Below are positions 10,711 to 23,978 of a stretch of 45,717 nt of DNA, one piece after another. This DNA is from Candidatus Zhuqueibacterota bacterium (GTDB lineage: Bacteria > Zhuqueibacterota > Zhuqueibacteria > Thermofontimicrobiales > Thiofontviventaceae): the NCBI GenBank assembly GCA_016931935.1, contig JAFGDW010000288.1:1-45717 (forward strand). The letters are read 5' to 3'. Under the pieces are notes generated by a model. The model did no database searches. It was given only the letters and a program-made list of their open reading frames with translations, and had not been told where the DNA came from. Positions within the stretch are counted from its first letter, which is position 1. Each line of letters starts with the position of its first letter. Made by a program: the position numbers and the translations under genes.

Positions 10711-13269
10711 ATGCACAAAAAAAGTTATCTATTCCTGGCGTTGTTAATGTTGTCAGGAATAAGTGGAAGCGTTCGTGCACAGGGCGTAGATCCCGGCGTT
10801 GAAAACCTGACGCATTCATGGACATTCGATGATGGGACTGCCGATGACCTCATTGGAAATGCAACCGGAAATCTGATGGGATCCGCTTATGTTTCACAGG
10901 GCGCGCTTAATACAACAGCGGAGGATTCATGGCTGGAATTGCCAGCGGAATCGATTGCGATTAACGCATATACCGAGATCACGATCGAAGCGTGGTTCCA
11001 ATCGGTCGCGGGAGGCAATACCGCGTATCATATGTTGGCATCGTTTGGGAATACACAAAATACAATCGGCGCGAACTACTACTTCGTGACGCCGGTTAAC
11101 CAGAATGGCGACAGTCGCGCGGCGATTTCGTGCGGGAACACGAGTCAACCGTGGGCAGCCGAATCCGGTGTGCTTGGCGATGCCTACGATGATGGCTTGC
11201 TCCACCATATCGTGAGTACAATCGATGCGGATAGCATTAAATTATATATAGATGGAGTACCTCAGGGGAGCGCCGTGCTGGATACGAATAATAGCCTTGC
11301 ACAGCTAAGCGTCGCCCATGCCTATCTCGCGAAAAGTGTTTATGATTCGGATCCGGCCTGGAGAGGTTATATTCACGAATTTAATATGTACAGCAAGGCA
11401 TTGTCGGCGGAGAATATCCTTTTTCTGTTTGATGAAGGAAACGACAAATTTAGTGAAATTGCAGACCCGTTCAAACCTGTTGTCATTGAAGTCGAATCTG
11501 GCGACGTGGGCAGCGATTTCAATCTAGTCCAGGAAGATAGTATTGAATATGTTACCATTCAAACCAATCGGACTGAATTTAATCCGGGCAGTCGGGCTCG
11601 TATTGTAACGTTTGAGGTTACCTTCCCCGATACAGGCGTTTATGATTTGTTTGTCCGCCTGCGCGTTGGACCGGGTTCGTGGGACGATGACAGCTTTTTC
11701 TACGGCAATGGATTTGGCGTAAAGGACAGTTTGCTGGATTCGAATTGGATATTAATAAACGGTTTAGCTGGCGCCGGATTTTCGGAACCTGACGACGTCG
11801 TGCATGAACTTGGCGGACTTGGTTCAGGCGTCTGGAAGTGGGTAAATATTTCCAATGATAATTTCGCGGGCGACACCACGTTTACTATTGCAGGTGACAG
11901 CTTAACGCGAACCGTTCAAATTGGCGGTCGGGAAACCGGGTTGGATATTGATAAAATAGCGTTTGGCAAATCGAAATTATATTTTACAGTGGGAAATCTT
12001 GACAGCGTAGCACGCGGCTCGTCCGAAATTCCAGAGCCTGTCATCGTATGGGAAGGTCCGCCGCTTGCCTCAAAGCAGTCCAAATTTGTCGGAAATGTTT
12101 ATAGCGCGCCGCAAATTAATAACTTTGAATCTTACTGGAACCAGGTCACGCCGGAAAATGCTGGTAAATGGGGTAGCGTTGAAGGAACACGCGACAATAT
12201 GAATTGGGGTGACCTGGACGCAGCATACAAACTTGCCAAGGATAATGATTTTCCAATCCATTTTCATGTGCTCATTTGGGGCGCTCAGCAACCATCGTGG
12301 ATAAGCAGTCTTGAGCCAGCAGAGCAGCTTGAAGAAATTCGGGAATGGTTCCAGGCAGTGGCTAACAGGTACCCTGAAATTGATTTTCTGGAAGTCGTGA
12401 ATGAACCGTTACCCGGACATAATCCGCCGGATGGAACCAGTGGACGAGCAAAATATAAAGATGCATTAGGGGGCAACGGCGAAACCGGCTGGGATTGGGT
12501 GCTCAATGCGTTCAGAATGGCGCGTGAAATTTTTCCTGCTAGCTCCGAATTAATGTTGAATGATTTTGGTATACTTGGGAGCACCAGCGCCACATCCCAA
12601 TATTTAAAACTGATTCGATTGCTCCAGGCAGAAAATTTGATCGATATTATTGGTGTGCAAGGTCATGCATTTACAACAACGGCATCAACGGCGATCATGA
12701 AACGCAATCTTGACTCGTTGGCGACGACTGGAATTCCAATTCAGGTAACCGAATTGGATATTGATGGAACAGTCGATTCAATTCAACTGCAGAATTATCA
12801 ACGAATATTCCCTGCGCTTTATGAACATCCCGGCGTTGAAGGCATTACTCTGTGGGGGTGGAGACCCGGACTGTGGCGAAATGACCAGGGTGCTTATCTT
12901 CTCAACCAGAATGGTTCGGAAAGACCTGCGCTCGAATGGATGCGGCAATATCTGGATACGTTGAACATTGACTACACCGCTATTGAAGATATTGGGGTAG
13001 TGGCAAATGAGTTTGGTCTTTATAATAATTATCCAAATCCATTCAATCCGGCAACACATATTCAATATAGCATTGGCAGCACATCAAAAGTAACATTAAG
13101 CGTGTTTGATATGCTTGGCCGGGAAATTCAGACGCTGGTGAATGACATTAAAGCGCCTGGCCGATACACAATTACATTTAACGCGGAACATCTGGCAAGC
13201 GGTATTTATTTCTATCGTCTTCGGGCAGGCTCATTTTCCGAAACAAAGAAATTTATACTTTTGCGATAG
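10711..13269 (+). CDS. T9SS-exported GH10 endo-1,4-beta-xylanase with two accessory modules
   Basis: Retaining endo-xylanase that would cut the xylan main chain outside the cell. Domain order: signal peptide (1-24), LamG/concanavalin-like module (about 30-235, HSWTFDDGTADDLIG), a second beta-rich module resembling a carbohydrate-binding domain (about 250-430), GH10 barrel (about 450-755) and T9SS sorting domain (768-852, NNYPNPFNP to ETKKFILLR). Catalytic residues are acid/base Glu565 in VVNEPLPGH and nucleophile Glu681 in QVTELDID. WGWRP near the barrel end is also family-typical. ATG 10711 is preferred over ATG 10699, because the latter overlaps the Shine-Dalgarno GGGAGG at 10701. It follows the T9SS esterase, so two exported enzymes are adjacent. 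Confidence 0.95.
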   Translation: MHKKSYLFLALLMLSGISGSVRAQGVDPGVENLTHSWTFDDGTADDLIGNATGNLMGSAYVSQGALNTTAEDSWLELPAESIAINAYTEITIEAWFQSVAGGNTAYHMLASFGNTQNTIGANYYFVTPVNQNGDSRAAISCGNTSQPWAAESGVLGDAYDDGLLHHIVSTIDADSIKLYIDGVPQGSAVLDTNNSLAQLSVAHAYLAKSVYDSDPAWRGYIHEFNMYSKALSAENILFLFDEGNDKFSEIADPFKPVVIEVESGDVGSDFNLVQEDSIEYVTIQTNRTEFNPGSRARIVTFEVTFPDTGVYDLFVRLRVGPGSWDDDSFFYGNGFGVKDSLLDSNWILINGLAGAGFSEPDDVVHELGGLGSGVWKWVNISNDNFAGDTTFTIAGDSLTRTVQIGGRETGLDIDKIAFGKSKLYFTVGNLDSVARGSSEIPEPVIVWEGPPLASKQSKFVGNVYSAPQINNFESYWNQVTPENAGKWGSVEGTRDNMNWGDLDAAYKLAKDNDFPIHFHVLIWGAQQPSWISSLEPAEQLEEIREWFQAVANRYPEIDFLEVVNEPLPGHNPPDGTSGRAKYKDALGGNGETGWDWVLNAFRMAREIFPASSELMLNDFGILGSTSATSQYLKLIRLLQAENLIDIIGVQGHAFTTTASTAIMKRNLDSLATTGIPIQVTELDIDGTVDSIQLQNYQRIFPALYEHPGVEGITLWGWRPGLWRNDQGAYLLNQNGSERPALEWMRQYLDTLNIDYTAIEDIGVVANEFGLYNNYPNPFNPATHIQYSIGSTSKVTLSVFDMLGREIQTLVNDIKAPGRYTITFNAEHLASGIYFYRLRAGSFSETKKFILLR

Positions 13270-15342
<2,073 letters not shown>

Positions 15343-15727
15343 AAGGTTAATTTACATAGTTCCGCCCCGATCCGTCGGGCAGAATTCAGATTGGACGCTC
15401 TGCGTCCAATCTAATATTTTTTAAATAAAGATGTTATAACTCTATTGTAATTTACTTTTTTTACTTGAAATCGTCGCAGAGCGACAAAGCTGCATTCCGC
15501 CAGAAGACTGGCGGAACGATGATTGTATCGTTCGGAGCAGACGGGATAACCGTATGTGTATCCATTCGGCGCCTGATAGTAAATTGGATTATAGAAAATA
15601 TTCCTAATGGTTTCTCTCCTTTTTAAGGGGAGATTAAGAGGGGCTCTAAAAACGATTCCATTTAATATTGAATGGAAACATGGCTGTTGTCTCAATTATA
15701 TGAAGTTGAAAAGTAAGAGCATTATTT
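15343..15727. repeat. Hairpin-rich 385-base intergenic element
   Basis: No gene is supported here. Four inverted repeats occur in a row. 15388-15398 pairs with 15402-15412 (11 bp, 3-base loop), followed by AATATTTTTTAAA, a plausible terminator for the esterase. 15473-15477 pairs with 15481-15485. 15495-15503 (TTCCGCCAG) pairs with 15508-15516. 15515-15520 pairs with 15527-15532. The later part (about 15607-15645, CTCCTTTTTAAGGGGAG) resembles dispersed repeats of FCB genomes. The 12-base core TCCGCCCCGATC at 15361 recurs at 23979. The GH2 start follows at 15728 with only a weak Shine-Dalgarno site. Confidence 0.55.
15388..15420 (+). terminator. Probable rho-independent terminator after the double esterase
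   Basis: An 11-bp perfect stem (AGATTGGACGC with its complement, loop TCT) is followed within a few bases by a T-rich tract (TAATATTTTTT). It lies 46 bases after the stop of the bi-catalytic esterase gene and is the clearest terminator-like structure in the window. Confidence 0.55.
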
Positions 15728-18154
15728 ATGGACAAACGAACCCAACTACTTATCATACCAATGTTGTTGATGTTAAGTTGTATTCCGTCGAACAACCAGA
15801 AGCAGCGAAATATTCAGCGAAAACAACTTTTCGATAACCACTGGAAATTTGCTTTAGGGGATCATACAACTGCCAGTCATTTGGATTTTGACGATAATAA
15901 TTGGCGCAATCTGGATTTGCCGCATGATTGGAGCATCGAAGGCGGCATTGATCAAAAAAATCCAACAAGCGGCGCCGGCGGTTACTTTCCTGCAGGTATT
16001 GGGTGGTATCGGAAAGGTTTCAAAATTCCGTCTTCATGGCAAGGTAAACAAGTTTCCATTTACTTCGAAGGCGTCTACATGAATTCCAAAATATTTATTA
16101 ACGGAAATTCACTGGGAGCGCATCCATATGGCTACACCTCTTTCTATTATGATCTTACTCCTTACCTGAATTATGATAATAGTGAAAATGTGGTCGCTGT
16201 CCGCGTGGATAATTCCCAGCAATTAAATTGCCGTTGGTACAGTGGCTCCGGCATTTACAGGCATGTGTGGCTTTTGGTGACCGATCCTGTTCATATTGGC
16301 CAATGGGGCGCTGTAATTACAACGCCGGACATAGGCCAGGAAAAAGCAACGGTACAGATTAAAACACCAATAAAGAACGAAACGGCATCGCCACATACTT
16401 TTGTCCTGTCAGCACAGCTTACAGATATGTATAGCAAAAATGCAGGCAGTAATGATGTGCAGGTTGAACTGTCGGCGAATAGCGAACAGGAAGTTGTTCA
16501 AACCATAATCGTAAATAATCCGCGACTCTGGACGCCGGAAACCCCTGCATTGTACAAGGCGCAAATAAGATTAATGCAAGGCGCTAAGACAGTTGATAGC
16601 GCTCAAAATACTTTTGGAATTCGTTCCATTAAATTCAGCTCTGAAAATGGATTTCAATTAAATGGAGAAACAGTTAAGATAAACGGCGGCTGCGTCCATC
16701 ACGATAATGGATGTTTAGGCGCCGCAGCATATGACCGGGCTGAAGAACGAAAAGTGGAATTATTGAAATCTGCCGGTTTCAATGCGGTGCGGACGTCCCA
16801 CAATCCACCATCGGAAGCTTTTTTGGATGCGTGCGACAGGTTGGGATTAATGGTCATCGACGAATCGTTTGATGGTTGGAGAACCCAAAAAAACACTTAT
16901 GATTATGCCAGATATTTTGATGATTGGTGGCGGCGCGATCTCGAATCGATGGTGATGCGTGACCGGAATCATCCATCAATTATTATATGGAGCGTCGGAA
17001 ATGAAATTATCGAACGAAAACAATCTGAAGCTGTTGAGACGGCCAAGATGCTTATTGATTGCATACACAATTTGGATGCAACACGACCGGTCACTTCAGC
17101 CATGACCACATGGGATGACGAGTGGGAGATATTTGATCCGCTCATGGCCGCGCATGATGTCTGCGGGTATAATTATCAAATGCATCGCGCGCCATCCGAT
17201 CATGCACGGATACCTTCGCGCATTATTGTCCACACCGAATCGTATCCCGGGGATGCTTTCGATAACTGGAATATGGTGCAGAACCATAACTACATCATTG
17301 GTGATTTTGTTTGGACGGCAATGGATTATTTGGGCGAATCGGGTATTGGCCGATACTACTATCCGGGCGAAACAGAGGGTGAACATTGGCAAGGCGATTT
17401 TTTCCCCTGGCATGGCGCTTATTGTGGTGATATTGATTTGATCGGTTGGAGAAAACCGATTTCTCACTATCGCAATATCATTTGGAATGATACAGAGAAG
17501 CTCTACATGGCGGTTCGGGAACCCAATCCTGAAACTGGCGAAATTAAAGAAACCATGTGGTCGGTTTGGCCCACATGGGAAAGCTGGACGTGGCCCGGGC
17601 ATGAAGGGAAAGACATTCAGGTGGATGTATACTCCAAATATCCCGTCGTTCAGCTTTACCTGAATAACGTCATCCTTGCTGAACAACCAACAACTGTAAC
17701 GCAGGAATACAAAGCAACGTTTACGCTGCCATACGCTCCCGGATTATTGAAAGCGGTTGGGGTGATGGATAACAACGAGTTGGAATCGACTAGCTTGAAG
17801 ACTGCTGCTGAGGCCAGTACCATAAAAATGACTGCCGATCGTTCCAAAATAGTGGCTAATGGACAAGATTTAGCATTTGTCACAGTTGAAATAATTGATA
17901 AGAATGGAAATATCCAGCCCAATGCTGAAGACCAACTGCAATTTTCAATTAATGGTCCGGGCGTCATTGCCGGCGTGGATAATGCAAATTTAAAAGATTT
18001 AGAAAAATATGCCGGTAATACGCGCAAAGCATGGCATGGCCGCGCAATGGTTGTAATTAAAAGCGCCCACAATGCCGGAGAAATCGGGCTTATTGCACGT
18101 TCACCGGGCATGCAAACAGCAGTTGTAAAGATTGAGGCTGTAAAACATGAATAA
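15728..18154 (+). CDS. GH2 beta-galactosidase-like enzyme, probable lipoprotein
   Basis: Retaining exo-glycosidase of family 2, most like bacterial beta-galactosidases that carry extra C-terminal domains. The N-terminus MDKRTQLLIIPMLLMLSC suggests a lipoprotein with Cys18. Order: jelly-roll sugar-binding domain (about 35-190, LDLPHDWSIEGG), Ig-like domain (195-300), TIM barrel (305-590), a DUF4982-like domain (about 600-690) and a final Ig-like domain (about 700-805). Catalytic acid/base Glu426 is in SVGNEI and nucleophile Glu504 is in VHTESYPG. FDGWRTQKNTYDYA and GDFVWTAMDYLGE are also family-typical. In this locus galactose from xyloglucan or arabinoxylan side chains is the likely target. 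GH2 members also include other beta-glycosidases, so galactose is inferred. Confidence 0.9.
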   Translation: MDKRTQLLIIPMLLMLSCIPSNNQKQRNIQRKQLFDNHWKFALGDHTTASHLDFDDNNWRNLDLPHDWSIEGGIDQKNPTSGAGGYFPAGIGWYRKGFKIPSSWQGKQVSIYFEGVYMNSKIFINGNSLGAHPYGYTSFYYDLTPYLNYDNSENVVAVRVDNSQQLNCRWYSGSGIYRHVWLLVTDPVHIGQWGAVITTPDIGQEKATVQIKTPIKNETASPHTFVLSAQLTDMYSKNAGSNDVQVELSANSEQEVVQTIIVNNPRLWTPETPALYKAQIRLMQGAKTVDSAQNTFGIRSIKFSSENGFQLNGETVKINGGCVHHDNGCLGAAAYDRAEERKVELLKSAGFNAVRTSHNPPSEAFLDACDRLGLMVIDESFDGWRTQKNTYDYARYFDDWWRRDLESMVMRDRNHPSIIIWSVGNEIIERKQSEAVETAKMLIDCIHNLDATRPVTSAMTTWDDEWEIFDPLMAAHDVCGYNYQMHRAPSDHARIPSRIIVHTESYPGDAFDNWNMVQNHNYIIGDFVWTAMDYLGESGIGRYYYPGETEGEHWQGDFFPWHGAYCGDIDLIGWRKPISHYRNIIWNDTEKLYMAVREPNPETGEIKETMWSVWPTWESWTWPGHEGKDIQVDVYSKYPVVQLYLNNVILAEQPTTVTQEYKATFTLPYAPGLLKAVGVMDNNELESTSLKTAAEASTIKMTADRSKIVANGQDLAFVTVEIIDKNGNIQPNAEDQLQFSINGPGVIAGVDNANLKDLEKYAGNTRKAWHGRAMVVIKSAHNAGEIGLIARSPGMQTAVVKIEAVKHE

Positions 18155-18260
18155 AAATATTTGACCTAAATTCTATCCAAATCGATTCCTGGCTAATAGA
18201 GCTGTTAACAATTATTCAAAAAAAATAATATAAGTCACGAAAAAAACAGGAGAAAAAAAA

Positions 18261-19826
18261 ATGAACATCATCAAAAGCTTGTTATTCGTCTTATTCTCAT
18301 TTAGTACGATTTCATTAACGGCTGCGGATAACCAAACTGAAAAATCAAACCGGATCGTCGTCAATGCTGATCTTGGCACGGAAACAATCAGTAAATTCAT
18401 TTATGGTCATTTTGCTGAACATTTAGGTCATTGTATTTACGGCGGAATTTATGTCGGGGAAGATTCTGATATTCCGAACACACGCGGCATCAGGAATGAT
18501 GTTGTGGCGGCGCTAAAAGAAATTGCTCCCAGCGTTGTGCGTTGGCCCGGCGGATGTTTCGCGGATACGTATCACTGGAAAGATGGAATCGGTCCACAAG
18601 CCGCGCGGCCGTCAATCGTAAATACAAATTGGGGAGGCGTCACCGAGGATAATAGCTTTGGCACGCACGAGTTTTTGGATTTTTGCGAACTGATAGGCGC
18701 AGAACCCTACATTTGTGCGAATGTGGGCAGCGGTACCGTTCAGGAAGCCGCTGAATGGGTTGAGTATGTAAATTCAAATGCAAGCAGCCCGATGACCGAA
18801 TTGCGCAAGAAAAACGGCAGGGAAAAGCCATGGAATGTGAAGTATTGGGCGGTAGGCAACGAAAGCTGGGGCTGCGGCGGCAATATGACGCCGGATTATT
18901 ACACAGATTTATATAAACGTTTTTCAACGTATATGCGCGGACGCGGTTTGTACCGTGTTGCCAGTGGCGGAACAGATCCGGATTTTGAGTGGACGGAAAC
19001 CGTTTTACGGAAAACACAAAAATTCCGTAATTTAATTCAAGGCTATTCATTTCATTACTACACCTTTTGTCATGGGTGGGACGATAAAACTGCTGCGACA
19101 CAATTCAATGAGAACGACTGGTTTTACACCATGAAGAATACATTGGTCATGGAAGAACGTCTGGAAAGGCATATCGCATTAATGGATGAATATGACCCGG
19201 AAAATCGAATTGGCTTAATCGCTGATGAATGGGGTAATTGGTTCACTGTTGAACCGGGAACGAATCCGGGATTTTTGTATCAACAGAATACGGTGCGCGA
19301 CGCTGTAACAGCCGCGCTTTATCTGAATATTTTTAATAATCATGCCAAGCGCGTGAAAATGGCCAACATCGCCCAATTTGTCAATGTGCTGCAAGCGATG
19401 ATTCTTACTAAAGACGACCAGATGGTAAAAACACCGACCTTCTATGTTTTCAAAATGTATAAAGTGCACCATGATGCAACGCTGTTGCCAATAAATTTAA
19501 CGTGCGACGATTATTCATACGATGGCATGACATTGCCAAGTATTAGCGCATCCGCCTCGCAGGCTAAGGACGGCGCGATTCATGTTTCGCTTTGTAATAT
19601 TGATATGCATAACAACAGAAGCGTTGAGATTGATTTGCGCGGTTCGGATAATCTATCCAAAACCAGCGGCGAAATAGTCACCGCGCCCAAGGAAAATGAT
19701 TATAATGATTTTGGACAACCCGAAAAGGTGAACATCCAAAAATTTACAAAATTTAGCGTCAAGAATAATATTCTAAAAGTTGATCTACCGGCAAAGTCTG
19801 TTGTTACCATTACATTGAACAAATAA
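18261..19826 (+). CDS. GH51 alpha-L-arabinofuranosidase (first copy)
   Basis: Retaining exo-enzyme that removes arabinofuranose from arabinoxylan or arabinan fragments. The signal peptide is residues 1-24 (MNIIKSLLFVLFSFSTISLTA), so it works outside the cytoplasm. The family block SKFIYGHFAEHLGHCIYGG is followed by VVRWPGGCFADTYHW, acid/base Glu201 in AVGNESWGCGG and nucleophile Glu323 in IADEWGNW. A beta-rich C-terminal domain (about 400-521) ends in LPAKSVVTITL. At 521 residues it is of normal length. A very similar paralog lies at 33528 and a third, broken arabinofuranosidase-like tail at 27787. The Shine-Dalgarno CAGGAG is 8-9 bases before ATG 18261. Confidence 0.95.
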   Translation: MNIIKSLLFVLFSFSTISLTAADNQTEKSNRIVVNADLGTETISKFIYGHFAEHLGHCIYGGIYVGEDSDIPNTRGIRNDVVAALKEIAPSVVRWPGGCFADTYHWKDGIGPQAARPSIVNTNWGGVTEDNSFGTHEFLDFCELIGAEPYICANVGSGTVQEAAEWVEYVNSNASSPMTELRKKNGREKPWNVKYWAVGNESWGCGGNMTPDYYTDLYKRFSTYMRGRGLYRVASGGTDPDFEWTETVLRKTQKFRNLIQGYSFHYYTFCHGWDDKTAATQFNENDWFYTMKNTLVMEERLERHIALMDEYDPENRIGLIADEWGNWFTVEPGTNPGFLYQQNTVRDAVTAALYLNIFNNHAKRVKMANIAQFVNVLQAMILTKDDQMVKTPTFYVFKMYKVHHDATLLPINLTCDDYSYDGMTLPSISASASQAKDGAIHVSLCNIDMHNNRSVEIDLRGSDNLSKTSGEIVTAPKENDYNDFGQPEKVNIQKFTKFSVKNNILKVDLPAKSVVTITLNK

Positions 19827-19952
19827 CGTTCAACCAGATTTTTAATTTTGCTGTAGGCGAAGCGCCAGCCGGTTTTAATGGTCAACAAAAAAAATGGAGC
19901 CGTTATGAAACGGTTCAAAAATAAATAAGTGAATAGTTAAGGAGGCTTTAAA

Positions 19953-21176
19953 ATGAGGAAAACACTATTATTTGTTTTTCTATATGTCTTTTTAATTAGT
20001 GGGACCTGTTTAGCTCAAACCGGTCAGGTTTTAGTTAGTTCTAGCCTCGCTGGAACAGCGCATCCTTCTCCTTACAATCTTTATGGCGCAACGTATCCAC
20101 GTATCGAAGCTGATTCGCGGGTTACGTTCCGTTTTGAAGCTCCCGATGCACAAAAGGTGCAGGTTGCTATTGCCAACGTTCCGTTTGATATGGTTAAAGG
20201 CGAAGATGGCGTGTGGACGTACACCAGTGAACCGCAGGACAAGGGGTATCACAACTATTGGATGATTGTTGATGGCGCTATCGTGATCGATCCGGCCACC
20301 AATGCCTTTATCGGCTATAGCCATATGTGCAACGGCTTTGAAATTCCGGATCCGGAGGGCGGTTTCTACGATTTGAAAGATGTGCCGCATGGCCAGGTAT
20401 TAATCGAAAATTATTTTTCCAAAGTGACTGAATCCTGGCGTCATATCTTCGTTTACACCCCGCCGGGATATGAAACTAATCCATTAACCCGTTACCCCGT
20501 GCTTTATCTTCAGCATGGCGGCGGCGAAGATGAACGCGTATGGATTGAAATGGGACGCACAAATTTAATTCTCGACAATCTGATCGCCGAAGGCAAAGCC
20601 AAACCATTTATCGTTGTGATGGAAACCAGCGCCGCCTATAAACCGGGCGAGCTTCCGCCTCAGCCATTCCGGCCGCGACCTGCCGGAGAAAGACAAGCAG
20701 GCCAGGATGAACAGCCTGCGCCGCGCCCACGATTCCGCTTTACATTTGATACCTACAAAGAAGTTATGGTTAACGATCTGATCCCTTTTATTGATGCCAG
20801 ATTCAGAACGTTAAGCGACCAGCCAAACCGCGCGATGTCCGGACTTTCGATGGGCGGGATGGTGACGCGACAGGTAACACTGGCAAATATCGATAAGTTT
20901 GCTTATATTGGTCTCTTCAGCGGCGGCAGCATCAGCATGGATGATGTTAACAAAGCGCCCGGTTTCAAAGAGAAGGTGAAACTTGTATTTGTCAGCTATG
21001 GAAGCCGGGAACTCGAAAATCGCAGAATGGGTTTCGGCGGCGATCCTAAAGCAAACACAGAAGCTTTGAAAGAGGCTGGCATTAGTTCTCATTTTTATGT
21101 GTCTCCGCTTACGGCGCATGAGTGGCAGAGTTGGCGGCGCAGCCTGTATGAATTCGCACCGCTTCTTTTTCAGTAG
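19953..21176 (+). CDS. CBM48-CE1 esterase, array member 1
   Basis: First of six tandem secreted esterases. Signal peptide 1-23 (ending CLAQ), CBM48/E-set-like domain at about 45-140 ([16 protein letters not shown]), CE1 domain at about 145-407. Nucleophile Ser299 lies in GLSMGGMVT and His389 in [10 protein letters not shown]. The acid position aligns with Glu353 in SYGSRELEN instead of Asp. A Pro/Arg-rich loop (about 230-255, PPQPFRPRPAGERQAG) is inserted ahead of the conserved NDLIPFIDA segment. The C-terminal third is nearly the same as in member 2, while the N-terminal domain is clearly different. CBM48-CE1 proteins of this type include feruloyl and acetylxylan esterases. Shine-Dalgarno AAGGAGG fixes ATG 19953. 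Confidence 0.9.
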   Translation: MRKTLLFVFLYVFLISGTCLAQTGQVLVSSSLAGTAHPSPYNLYGATYPRIEADSRVTFRFEAPDAQKVQVAIANVPFDMVKGEDGVWTYTSEPQDKGYHNYWMIVDGAIVIDPATNAFIGYSHMCNGFEIPDPEGGFYDLKDVPHGQVLIENYFSKVTESWRHIFVYTPPGYETNPLTRYPVLYLQHGGGEDERVWIEMGRTNLILDNLIAEGKAKPFIVVMETSAAYKPGELPPQPFRPRPAGERQAGQDEQPAPRPRFRFTFDTYKEVMVNDLIPFIDARFRTLSDQPNRAMSGLSMGGMVTRQVTLANIDKFAYIGLFSGGSISMDDVNKAPGFKEKVKLVFVSYGSRELENRRMGFGGDPKANTEALKEAGISSHFYVSPLTAHEWQSWRRSLYEFAPLLFQ

Positions 21177-21594
21177 CAATGGATTGACAAAACAGATTAC
21201 CTAAATTTATAAAACGAAATTTCATATTTCAGATGTTTTATTGGTAGTCCGGGCGATTCTAACTCAACCAGTTTTCACTTCCCTGATGACAAGCCATTTA
21301 TTCCAAACGGACGAGAATGCAACCCGACTATGCGAATTTGATCAATTTAATTTAGAAATTCAGGTAATATATTACTTTTTGTATTGAGAAAATTATACTT
21401 AAATCACCCAGCCTGGAAAAACCAGGACTAAAAAACTGGCTTTAACCACGGGAATCACTGAATGAAACGGAAAAAATTTTTATTGTTTTTCCAGTGTCCG
21501 TCCTTGCTTTCTGTGGTACTGTCTGTTTTTATTATTAAAATTTCCGCCGAAAAGTGGCAGAAAATAACTTGTCAGTTACTAAGGAGGGTATCAC
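21177..21594. other. 418-base intergenic region inside the esterase array
   Basis: The longest gap in the window. I see no convincing gene. An open frame from ATG 21462 begins with a basic-hydrophobic stretch but runs into the next gene in another frame and has no ribosome site. A small hairpin, CCTGG-AAAAA-CCAGG, lies at 21412-21426. Otherwise the sequence is AT-rich and could hold a promoter for array members 2-6, but I cannot place one. Shine-Dalgarno AAGGAGG lies just before 21595. Confidence 0.35.
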
Positions 21595-22773
21595 ATGAAA
21601 CACAGGCATCTGTGTATTTTATTAACGGCTCTGCTAACGAGTGGAATTGGCTGGGCGCAAACGCCCGATACAACTTCCGCTGCTATCGAAGATTTCAAAC
21701 CGGCGTCAACAAATCAACCGGGCAAAGAATATCCTATGGTCAATTCTGAAGGCCGGGTGAGAGCTCAAATCAAAGCGCCGGAAGCGACTCGCGTCCAGCT
21801 TGATATCAGCGCCGTAAAATACGATCTGGTGAAGGATGAGAATGGCGTTTGGACCGGCGACTCAGGTCCACAGGACGAAGGATTCCACTACTATCAGCTC
21901 TGGATTGATGGCGCAGCAGTTCCCGATCCCAACAGTTTGTACTTCTACGGCGCCAGCCGTTGGGGCAGCGGTATCGACGTCCCGGCCAAAGATCAGGACT
22001 TTTATGCGCTCAAGGACGTTCCCCATGGACAGATAAGAGAAAATTACTATTTCTCTAAAACTGAAAACAGCATGCGACACTGTTTTGTCTATACTCCGCC
22101 AGATTATGATAAAGATAACACGAAACGCTATCCTGTGCTCTACCTCCAACATGGCGGCGGTGAAAATGAATATGGCTGGCCGAATCAGGGCAAAACCAAT
22201 CTCATTATGGATAACCTGATCGCTGAAGGCAAAGCCAAACCGTTTATCATCGTGATGGACAACGGAACGTGGCGTTGGCCTGAAAATATGCCTCGCCCCA
22301 GGCGTGGCGAGCGTCCCAGTGGTCCCTGGCCACCAAAAGGCTGGGCGGATGGATTCATGAATACACTGATCGATGACATCATCCCCATGATCGACGCTAA
22401 TTACCGCACCCTGGCCGATCAGGCTCACCGTGCCATGGCCGGTTTATCGATGGGCGGTATGCAGACGCGTGTTATCACGCTGGCGCATCCTGAGCTATTC
22501 TCATATGTCGGCATGTTTAGCGGCGGCAGCATCAGTATGGACGATGTTAACAATGCGCCGGGCTTCAAAGAAAAAATCAAGCTTGTGTTCATTAGTTATG
22601 GCAGCCGCGAACTTGAAAACGCCAGACGCTTCGGGGGTGATCCCAAAGAAAATACAGAGGCGCTTAAAGCAGCAGGCATGAACACGCATTTTTATGTCTC
22701 TCCGCAAACAGCGCATGAATGGCAGAGTTGGCGGCGCGGCCTGCATGAATTTGCACCACTACTATTTCAATAA
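21595..22773 (+). CDS. CBM48-CE1 esterase, array member 2
   Basis: Signal peptide 1-21 (ending GWAQ), then the short conserved leader DFKPASTNQPGKEYP shared with members 3 and 4. The CBM48-like domain spans about 45-145 (VRAQIKAPEATRVQLDI) and the CE1 domain about 150-392. Catalytic candidates are Ser285 (GLSMGGMQT), Glu339 (SYGSRELEN) and His374 ([10 protein letters not shown]). A Pro/Arg-rich loop (PRPRRGERPSGPWP) sits near residue 240, in the same place as in member 1. Its first 145 residues are nearly those of member 3, with most differences conservative. The stop codon is followed after 12 bases by the next ATG, so the two are co-transcribed. Confidence 0.9.
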   Translation: MKHRHLCILLTALLTSGIGWAQTPDTTSAAIEDFKPASTNQPGKEYPMVNSEGRVRAQIKAPEATRVQLDISAVKYDLVKDENGVWTGDSGPQDEGFHYYQLWIDGAAVPDPNSLYFYGASRWGSGIDVPAKDQDFYALKDVPHGQIRENYYFSKTENSMRHCFVYTPPDYDKDNTKRYPVLYLQHGGGENEYGWPNQGKTNLIMDNLIAEGKAKPFIIVMDNGTWRWPENMPRPRRGERPSGPWPPKGWADGFMNTLIDDIIPMIDANYRTLADQAHRAMAGLSMGGMQTRVITLAHPELFSYVGMFSGGSISMDDVNNAPGFKEKIKLVFISYGSRELENARRFGGDPKENTEALKAAGMNTHFYVSPQTAHEWQSWRRGLHEFAPLLFQ

Positions 22774-23934
<1,161 letters not shown>

Positions 23935-23978
23935 TCGATAAAAAAATGCACATAGTTCAGTTGAAAATAGAGTCTCGC

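Noticed and set aside
15411..15695. A 94-codon - strand open frame in the intergenic element
   Set aside because: It spans several hairpins and repeat-like sequence and has no recognisable domain or ribosome site. It is better explained as repeat DNA.
17096..17686. A 196-codon open frame on the - strand
   Set aside because: It lies wholly inside the GH2 gene, has no signal, motif or ribosome site, and is explained by codon bias of the coding strand.
21462..21749. A 95-codon + strand frame with a signal-like start
   Set aside because: It overlaps the secure start and signal peptide of array member 2 in another frame, lacks a Shine-Dalgarno site and shows no family motif.
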